From Phoronis ovalis (Eukaryota > Phoronida > Phoronidae): a DNA stretch of 13,549 bases. The DNA lies in NCBI GenBank assembly GCA_028565635.1, contig JAOXYB010037573.1, positions 1-13,549 of the forward strand, given 5' to 3'. Each line of letters begins with the position of its first letter. The first letter of the stretch is position 1. The notes under the pieces are model-generated. The model worked only from the letters and a program-made list of their open reading frames with translations, did not search any database and had not been told where the DNA came from. A program made the translations under genes and the position numbers. Positions 10,201 to 13,549 of this stretch are shown one piece after another.

Positions 10201-11336
10201 TTCTCATAGCATATTGGGTTCAAAGATACATGATATGACTCAGTTGTGTACTTGTAATGACGTTTACACAGATCAGTTTGTTTATCAGGATGTCAGGTGT
10301 CTTTGAACCTACATGGAAGTGTAGTCATATGAGATCTCTACACCTGCGGTTTACTAAAATTATTACATTACTACAATGGCAGAATCCATCCATAAACTGA
10401 AGAATACTGCAGAAAATACTCTCCTTCATAAAAATTGACACGATTTCTACTCAAATAATGTTTGCATGTGAAAGATGTACTTAGAAGACAATTCGGCACA
10501 TTGGGATGGACCAGAAAAAGTTTTAGACGTGACAAGGAAACAGTTCAGACAGTCAATTACGTGATCATAAACAATACACTCCAGAACATCATAAATACAT
10601 TTGGTGTTCATGCTAATCTTTGTACAGGAACCATCAATCATAAATTTATATTATACTTGTACATGTAAGCCTGTCAAGTTTCTCATTAACTGGGAAAAAG
10701 AGAATCATATGAAAATTTATGTAACATATGACACATATCAAACAATTCCTGCAGAATCATCAGCTATTTTATGAAAATGTATGCAATTATATGTGACACA
10801 AATAATACAATTCAAGTAACAATGTTTATGAAATATCATTGCCAACATCCCCCCCCCCTCCCTAATCCAGCACTGTTACATGTACAAGATCAAGCCAGGT
10901 ATACCTGCAGTATTGTTCATAATAATACAAAATGTCACAAAATAACAAATTCCTTTGTTTGAACAAAACTGCCATTTAACATACCTTGTCGTTGTTTAGG
11001 TGACGGCACATATCCTGAGTCATCAATGTCAGCTAACAGATGATCACTGTCCTGAACTTTAGCTGGTCGACGGGCTGGCAATGGAGGTAACTTTGGTGCT
11101 GTCTTTTTAGTTATGTATTCAACATAAGTTCCCGGAAAAAGTCCCTGCTTTCCACTTGTTTCATTTTTACCCTCTAGCCAACTGTCTGGCTTTTCTTCAT
11201 TACCAACAAAGTCATCACCAAATGGTAGTTTGACTTCTATTAAATCACCCGCTTGTATACCTATGTAACCTTCTGCACTTTCTTCCTCACTGGGGTTGTA
11301 ATTATACACTGCTTTGTAAACAACCACCTCACCCAT
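994..11336 (-). CDS. PIK3R1-like: PI3K class IA regulatory subunit (p85-like), N-terminal half: SH3-C1-SAM-C1-BH; 11 exons, 3'-partial
   Basis: Spliced model, minus strand, joining exons 11336-10985, 8195-8133, 6328-6281, 5410-5310, 5084-4950, 4544-4464, 3945-3777, 3252-3157, 2434-2324, 1972-1769 and 1201-994. The total is 1568 nt: 522 complete codons plus 2 nt, with no internal stop. All eleven acceptors are AG and all donors GT, mostly GTAAGT, GTATGT or GTGAGT. Domains by residue: SH3 about 3-76; class II proline motif 84-89; C1a 123-173; SAM about 192-255; C1b 285-334; BH/RhoGAP from about 350 to beyond 522. In the known family, p85 subunits stabilise and inhibit p110 catalytic subunits and recruit them to phosphotyrosine proteins through SH2 domains. 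Those domains are not in this window; they should follow left of position 1. The SH3 and BH alignments make the p85 identity firm. The C1-SAM-C1 insert is absent from human p85. Exon borders were found by eye; transcript evidence was not available. Confidence 0.93.
1202..1768 (-). other. Intron 10
   Basis: 567 bp, AT-rich, GTGAGT donor and TTATTAG acceptor. I saw no exon, repeat or conserved motif inside it. Confidence 0.85.
1769..1972 (-). CDS. PIK3R1-like: Exon 10: BH/RhoGAP core with arginine-finger position (residues 387-453)
   Basis: Acceptor TTTGTCCCATTGCAG|AT and donor A|GTGAGT; phase 1 to phase 1. It encodes EDFFDIYRISSSTEAISQLK through GTLKKYLRELSDPVISTDFY. IYRISSS contains R394 at the RhoGAP arginine-finger position; LKKYLREL keeps both K430 and R434 of the second RhoGAP box (LKxxLRELPxPL). 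Similarity to the human p85-alpha stretch LYRTQSSS...FKRYLLDLPNPVI (from memory) is clear. Human p85 BH is a weak or atypical GAP that binds Rac/Cdc42 and has been linked to Rab5; activity here is not known. Confidence 0.95.
1973..2323 (-). other. Intron 9
   Basis: 351 bp, of which about 150 bp is a recent tandem duplication (2112-2261). Acceptor has a good pyrimidine tract (TTTTTATTTGTCCCATTGCAG). Confidence 0.85.
2112..2261. repeat. Two-copy tandem duplication, 73-bp unit
   Basis: Copies 2112-2184 and 2185-2257 differ at only two positions by eye (GTAGCT/GTAACT and ATTTTC/ATGTTC). This near identity within an otherwise unique intron indicates a recent event. It doubles what the intron would otherwise hold by about a quarter. 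Confidence 0.95.
2324..2434 (-). CDS. PIK3R1-like: Exon 9: N-terminal start of BH/RhoGAP domain (residues 350-385)
   Basis: Acceptor ATTTTTAG|AT and donor CAGG|GTATTT; phase 1 to phase 1. It encodes CIFGASLSEQFNLM, DQPAPTIVIACTQEIERRGV and EQ. This is the RhoGAP opening: a F-G-x-x-L strand and then a helix P-x-(I/L)-V-x2-C-x2-(E)-I-E-x2-G, comparable with the human p85-alpha helix PLLIKLVEAIEKKGL (from memory). The exon is not large enough to be seen as an ORF but is fixed by matching phases with exons 8 and 10. Confidence 0.88.
2435..3156 (-). other. Intron 8
   Basis: 722 bp, AT-rich. A short inverted repeat (AAAATTTCA at 3016-3024 with TGAAATTTT at 3037-3045) is the only structure seen. 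No exon candidate. Confidence 0.85.
3157..3252 (-). CDS. PIK3R1-like: Exon 8: second part of C1 finger b and linker to BH (residues 318-348)
   Basis: Acceptor CTCTTCCAG|AG and donor ACA|GTAAGT; phase 1 to phase 1. It encodes CGLCCHRHCSALGMPEC, giving ligands C318, H323, C326 and C334 with textbook x4, x2 and x7 spacings, then a basic linker (KEQDGNKRRASLNN) that leads into the BH domain. A C1 finger directly ahead of a RhoGAP fold is also seen in chimaerins and RacGAP1, where it helps membrane recruitment; similar use here is inference. Confidence 0.93.
3253..3776 (-). other. Intron 7 (inside C1 finger b)
   Basis: 524 bp, AT-rich, interrupts the second C1 finger one codon before ligand C318. 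Nothing else recognised. Confidence 0.85.
3777..3945 (-). CDS. PIK3R1-like: Exon 7: Ser/Pro linker and first part of C1 finger b (residues 261-316)
   Basis: Acceptor ATATTGTAG|CAA and donor AGAG|GTACTG; phase 0 to phase 1. A serine-rich linker (QSYSSSLPPSSLTSDLNRN) is followed by a C1 start with ligands H285, C298, C301 and C315 (H-x12-C-x2-C-x13-C). The KQGLLC end keeps the glutamine (Q311) and glycine that shape the diacylglycerol groove in typical C1s. The proline of the usual PTFC is replaced (RLQRC). The donor GTACTG is the weakest in the gene, but exon 8 completes the zinc finger exactly. Confidence 0.92.
3946..4463 (-). other. Intron 6
   Basis: 518 bp between SAM and C1b exons, phase 0. 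No repeat or exon-like segment seen. Confidence 0.85.
4464..4544 (-). CDS. PIK3R1-like: Exon 6: last third of SAM domain (residues 234-260)
   Basis: Acceptor GTTTCTAG|GCC and donor GAGAAG|GTAACT; phase 0 to phase 0, 27 codons. It encodes AMNISDDFHRKAIMVSIDEC and CQRPSEK, the closing segment and helix 5 of a SAM domain (consensus L-x-(L/M)-G/N-I-x3-G/F-H-R-x-K/A-I-L/M-x2-I). Exons 5 and 6 together form a 216-nt, phase 0-0 module whose skipping would keep the frame. Confidence 0.92.
4545..4949 (-). other. Intron 5 (inside SAM domain)
   Basis: 405 bp, phase 0, AT-rich. A 63-codon plus-strand open stretch in it has biased, low-complexity composition and no family signature. Confidence 0.85.
4950..5084 (-). 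CDS. PIK3R1-like: Exon 5: first two thirds of SAM domain (residues 189-233)
   Basis: Acceptor TTATCTAG|CTT and donor AAG|GTATGT; phase 0 at both ends. It encodes a SAM core beginning at W193: QWTVANVIEWMASVNLYRY, then AEMFKAHEINGEDLMNINED and KLK. This matches the family pattern W-T-x2-V-x2-W-(L/M)-x3-L-x2-Y-x3-F-x3-(E)-I-(N/D)-G-x2-L. SAM domains mediate homo- or hetero-oligomerisation or, less often, RNA or lipid contact; which applies here cannot be read from sequence. It is not a part of vertebrate p85. Confidence 0.93.
5310..5410 (-). CDS. PIK3R1-like: Exon 4: C-terminal part of C1 finger a plus linker to SAM (residues 156-188)
   Basis: Acceptor TTTTTCAG|CG; donor GTG|GTATGT; starts in phase 1 and ends in phase 0. 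It encodes CGKCFHKDCERFSTGQTC, with ligands C156, H161, C164 and C173, followed by a short linker (KRPTGFEDMTVDKNV) to the SAM domain. The last spacing is C-x8-C, one residue longer than the commonest C1 x7. Only a 225-bp intron separates it from the SAM exons. Confidence 0.92.
5411..6280 (-). other. Intron 3 (inside C1 finger a)
   Basis: 870 bp. A near-perfect hairpin (CACTTGATT / AATCAGGTG, one mismatch) occurs near 6073-6093. Otherwise AT-rich unique sequence. Confidence 0.8.
6281..6328 (-). CDS. PIK3R1-like: Exon 3: 48-nt microexon, middle of C1 finger a (residues 140-154)
   Basis: Acceptor TTATTTCAG|GC and donor GTATGTG; phase 1 to phase 1. It encodes QDYIWGSGSVGVKCE, which supplies the x13 stretch and ligand C153. 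The W and G of the C1 core (WG) are kept, but the QG pair that closes the diacylglycerol groove in typical C1s reads VG here. Joining exon 2, this exon and exon 4 gives H-x12-C-x2-C-x13-C-x2-C-x4-H-x2-C-x8-C, which would be very unlikely by chance and is the main evidence for this microexon. Confidence 0.9.
6329..8132 (-). other. Intron 2
   Basis: 1804 bp, very AT-rich. The only notable content is the AGGTCA half-site cluster at 6474-6505, close to the 3' (acceptor) end of the intron. I found no exon; phases of exons 2 and 3 already match. Confidence 0.8.
6474..6505 (+). promoter_or_regulatory. Cluster of AGGTCA half-sites: DR2 plus DR5, with an adjoining inverted half-site
   Basis: Three perfect AGGTCA copies at 6481-6486, 6489-6494 and 6500-6505, spaced 2 and 5 nt (DR2 and DR5, the spacings preferred by RAR/RXR). 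A reverse GACCT at 6474-6478 abuts with 2 nt between. Exact half-sites in the right register are striking, but no binding data exist and similar clusters can come from repeats. Confidence 0.4.
8133..8195 (-). CDS. PIK3R1-like: Exon 2: first third of C1 finger a (residues 119-138)
   Basis: A 63-nt exon with acceptor TTTTACAG and donor GTAAGT, starting and ending in phase 1. It encodes QAVQHRIVNTFFLRPILCSH, holding the C1 zinc ligands H123 and C136; the third ligand, C139, is made by a codon split across the next junction (T|GC). Spacing H-x12-C-x2-C is exactly that of DAG-type C1 domains. The proline two residues before the first Cys pair, usual in phorbol-binding C1s as PTFC, is present as RPILC. 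Too short to find by ORF length; it was found by requiring a phase-1 exon carrying H-x12-C upstream of the visible C1 second half. Confidence 0.9.
9235..9444. repeat. Degenerate tandem repeat, three units of about 64-73 bp
   Basis: Units start near 9235, 9308 and 9372, each with CTATG-T-TA-AAA, then ATGTG(GTC)AAAG and ATTTATG-TTTTAC. The first and third units are most alike. Divergence indicates an old minisatellite. The plus-strand open frame here comes from the repeat. Confidence 0.7.
10849..10858 (+). repeat. Poly-C tract (10 nt)
   Basis: Uninterrupted C run within AT-rich intron 1, immediately followed by TCCCTAATCC. Length may be inaccurate in short-read assemblies. Confidence 0.9.
10985..11336 (-). 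CDS. PIK3R1-like: Exon 1: start codon, SH3 domain and proline-rich motif (residues 1-117)
   Basis: The ATG at 11336-11334 has A at -3 and G at +4, and an in-frame TAA lies three codons upstream, so this is the natural start. Residues 3-76 form an SH3 domain: the ALYDY-like strand is VYKAVYNY; a long acidic n-Src/RT region follows; then SWLEGKNETSGKQGLFPGTY and VEYI. The W53, P68 and Y71 positions line the ligand groove. WLEGKNETSG and FPGTYVEYI match the p85 SH3 (WLNGYNETTG, FPGTYVEYI in human p85-alpha, from memory) better than generic SH3s. KLPPLPARR at 82-90 contains a class II PxxPxR ligand (PPLPAR, 84-89), placed as in p85, where it may engage the subunit's own SH3 or other SH3 proteins. 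The tail contains DIDDSGYVPSP. The exon ends in phase 1 at CAA G|GTATGT. Confidence 0.95.
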
Positions 11337-11374
11337 GATCACTTATCTGATGAACTATTTAACATCCAGATTAC
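11337..11374 (-). other. 5' UTR part of exon 1 with probable upstream splice acceptor
   Basis: On the minus strand TGCTAATCTTACAG ends at 11375. It has a branch-point-like CTAAT and a short pyrimidine run, and lies 38 nt before the ATG. If used, exon 1 is the first coding but second transcribed exon, and the promoter lies further right, possibly outside the window. Stops in all the short upstream frames fit untranslated sequence. Confidence 0.5.
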
Positions 11375-12090
11375 CTGTAAGATTAGCAGACTCATATAAA
11401 GATATGATTACATGTAGTCAGTACTGTCTGATGTTATCTTTTTTCGAAATCAAAAATGCTTCTATAAACAGCTAATGTGGTGTTAAATGTCAGCATGTTA
11501 TTAGCCAAAGGTTCTCTTCTTTAAATATCAAGTTTATGTATTGACTAGAATTGTCAACTCATTGCATACCCTGTTCTTCTTTTTAAACAGGGAAGTTGTC
11601 AGGCAAGTTTTTGAATATGTCTTGTTTTTTATTGTGTAAAATATGTATATGGCCATGTGGTAATTCGCACCAGTAATCCTAGATAAAGGCTGGTTGCAAG
11701 ATATCACATAAGCATTCAAAACAGCTTGACAAAATAAAAACACTGTGTTTCTGATAAACCTGTTTCTGATTAGAGTATATTTATGAAAATTAGAGTTAGA
11801 AGGTTAGACTGGTACAACTTCTTTATTAATCAGGTGTTAAGGTTAATTTTACAGTACATACTCTTCCTATTATTTCTTAACATCTACAAATCTTACAAAG
11901 TAATTAATATACTGGGCAGCTACCTGAGAAACAAAACTTTATAATTAATACAAAATCATTGACTACTAATTCAGTTTTGACACAAGCAACACTTTCAACA
12001 ATTAGTTCTATGTCACACAGACAAAGATGCACTTTGGTTGGATGCTTAAATTTAACAGTACAGTTAATCTGATTACAACCTTAAAATGTA
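11375..12090. other. Upstream region, nothing recognised
   Basis: Unique AT-rich DNA upstream of exon 1, probably a 5' UTR intron if the acceptor at 11375 is real. A 69-codon minus-strand open frame at 11534-11743 has no recognisable features. Confidence 0.6.
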
Positions 12091-12543
12091 GTATTTTGGC
12101 CCAGGGGGTCACTTGTGTAAAGGGTGGGTACACATAGGTTTTGAAAAAGTCTCTAACGCGTATACAGCCTGCTAAAAAAGTACCCCTATGCAAGCTAGAC
12201 TTGCAGGTTTAAAAAGTAACCATTTAGAAAACCTCACTCAGTAAAAATCAGCAAATAAGTAAACATGTTGCCACGCTGGTTAAACCACTGTTTCGCATCT
12301 GATGATGAAAATATACCATTTTAATACACATCTGTATCTGATGCTGAAAAACAAACCCTTTGGAAGCTCTACATTCTAAAAACAATACCCTATGTGCCAA
12401 TATTTAGCTAAACATATACCCTAAACGTGGAACACAAATTACGCGTCTGCTTGTAAAATAATATCCCTTTTTGCACAATTTTTTGCTCACACATATGGAT
12501 TCACCATTTGACCCATGTGCCCCCCCCCCCCCCGGTATTTTGG
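12091..12543. mobile_element. Putative non-autonomous DNA transposon (MITE-like), about 435 bp
   Basis: The 9-bp sequence GTATTTTGG flanks the segment at 12091-12099 and 12535-12543, as a target-site duplication would. Just inside, the left end CCCAGGGGGTCACTTGTGTA resembles the reverse complement of the right end (about 12490-12534), which reads G-run then CACATGGGTCAAATGG; the ends are imperfect inverted repeats of about 30 bp. No transposase frame is present. Internally there are repeated ATACC(C) motifs and two copies of ATCTGATG(A/C)TGAAAA about 47 bp apart. A 14-nt C run (12520-12533) marks the right end. 9-bp duplications suggest Mutator-like; the CAGGGG terminus could also suggest hAT. 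Confidence 0.6.
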
Positions 12544-13246
12544 TTATATTAGTTTAGATCCTTGCTTTTTTTTGTTAAATGTGTTAATTTTATAAAATCA
12601 TGCAGTAGGTAAATACTGCCAAATTGAGTTTTAAATATATATATTTTTAATCCCAAAAATAAATTTATCTTTGTAGAGCAAGGTCTTTTTAACCACAACT
12701 CCTCACACTGCTGATACTTAGTTCTGGTGTCACATTTAATCTTTGGAACTTGAATCTAGGTCTGTTGTCTTATACAGCTTACACAAAGCTCTCAGACAGA
12801 ACTGTGATAATAGTTAGCCAAAAGATAACATTTGTATAACTTCATCTTGCTATCACAATGTGGTCATTCTTTAAACTAGTGTGATCATGACTACATGACC
12901 ACAAAGTAAGCCTTGCTGAATTAGGACAATTGTGTGGACTGTAGTACTTAATATACATATTAAAAAATCCAATAGACAAGTTCATATTAGTACTAATGTG
13001 TGAATGTTGACCTGGCATTAACTGTACAGTCAATACAAAAGTTCTCATTGACATTTGATAGCATTTTAGATATAAAGTAAGTTGAGCAAAATTTATTTCA
13101 TATCAAGGTTTTCTTCGCACTTAATTAGCAGAGGTGTTTAATATGAAAGGTGTTTGCCAATTAGATAAAGCCTTCTAAGCTGATTTTAGTTTAATGTTAA
13201 TTTGCTTATCAGAAACCAACCTTTGTCCAGGAAGTGGAAACATGTT
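12544..13246. other. Upstream region, nothing recognised
   Basis: AT-rich unique sequence. A 70-codon minus-strand open frame (12842-13054) has no recognisable domain and unremarkable codon choice. No promoter could be assigned. Confidence 0.6.
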
Positions 13247-13440
13247 GTTTGGTTGGGGGTGAGAGTCTTGAGTAAAATATTGGGTTTGGATTGAACGTAT
13301 TTTACTTTTTACATTCCCTATCACTCAGAAATTACAAAAATTGGTATGTTTCACACCCGGGGGGGTACTCAGGTTATTTTTTGGTGGGGGTGTGCAGCCC
13401 AGTTGAAAATTTTGGATTTGGATTGTATATTTTTTATTGT
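13247..13440. repeat. Diverged direct repeat, two copies of about 60 bp, 131 bp apart
   Basis: Copy 1 (about 13247-13305) and copy 2 (about 13379-13440) share TTGGT(T)GGGGGTG, then GT-(A)AAAT-TTGG-TTTGGATTG and a T-rich tail. The motif TTTGGATT recurs up to about 13515. Between the copies lies CACACCCGGGGGGGTACTCA. It looks like part of a dispersed repeat that continues past the window edge. Confidence 0.55.
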
Positions 13441-13549
13441 ATTTTTTTGGATTGCTACCGTAACGATATTCTAAAATTTGGATTACTACCCACTGCTTAC
13501 AGCAAATAATTTGGATTAATTTTAGGTTTGTATCCATAATTCCATAAAT

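Larger units (their letters stand above)
8196..10984 (-). other. Intron 1 of the coding region (largest, between SH3 and C1a)
   Basis: 2789 bp, AT-rich. Contains the 70-bp degenerate repeat at 9235-9444 and a 10-nt C run at 10849-10858. Several open frames of 60-90 codons on both strands (8813-9881, 9908-10093, 10447-10962) lack family motifs and look like chance openings. Confidence 0.8.

Noticed and set aside
10447-10668. Overlapping open frames on both strands, with a coding-looking plus-strand stretch (HWDGPEKVLDVTRKQF in a third frame)
   Set aside because: The stretch is short, ends in a stop, and has no clear splice borders or family match. An old pseudogene fragment cannot be excluded but is not supported.

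Overview
This is a eukaryotic (metazoan) genomic window. It is AT-rich, has no bacterial-style gene packing, and carries one intron-rich gene on the minus strand. Eleven coding exons with consensus GT/AG borders and consistent phases can be followed from a start codon at 11336 down to 994, where the gene runs out of the window. They join into one open frame of 522 codons plus 2 nt. The first exon is an unmistakable p85-type SH3 domain (FPGTYVEYI signature) and the last three are the start of a p85-type BH/RhoGAP domain. The gene is therefore the N-terminal half of a class IA phosphoinositide 3-kinase regulatory subunit. The nSH2, iSH2 and cSH2 modules would lie beyond position 1, outside the window.

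The notable point is what sits between SH3 and BH. Vertebrate p85 has only a proline-rich linker there. Here seven exons encode a first C1 zinc finger (exons 2-4), a SAM domain (exons 5-6) and a second C1 finger (exons 7-8), giving SH3 - Pro motif - C1 - SAM - C1 - BH. The whole insert is phase 1 at both ends, so it is a removable cassette: splicing exon 1 straight to exon 9 would stay in frame and give a conventional p85 layout.

Layout from left to right: 1-993 is intron 11, with an old nested repeat (about 454-bp period) and a perfect 13-bp hairpin. From 994 to 11336 exons 11 to 1 alternate with introns; the introns hold a 73-bp tandem duplication (2112-2261), a cluster of three AGGTCA half-sites (6481-6505) and a degenerate 70-bp three-unit repeat (9235-9444). 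From 11337 to 13549 is the 5' UTR and upstream DNA, with a probable UTR splice acceptor at 11375, a non-autonomous DNA-transposon-like element (12091-12543) and a diverged direct repeat (13247-13440).

I cannot name the species. The low GC, intron sizes and repeats fit a marine invertebrate, and a mollusc or other spiralian is my guess, not a demonstrated assignment. No tRNA, rRNA, CRISPR array, viral gene or second protein-coding gene could be supported.
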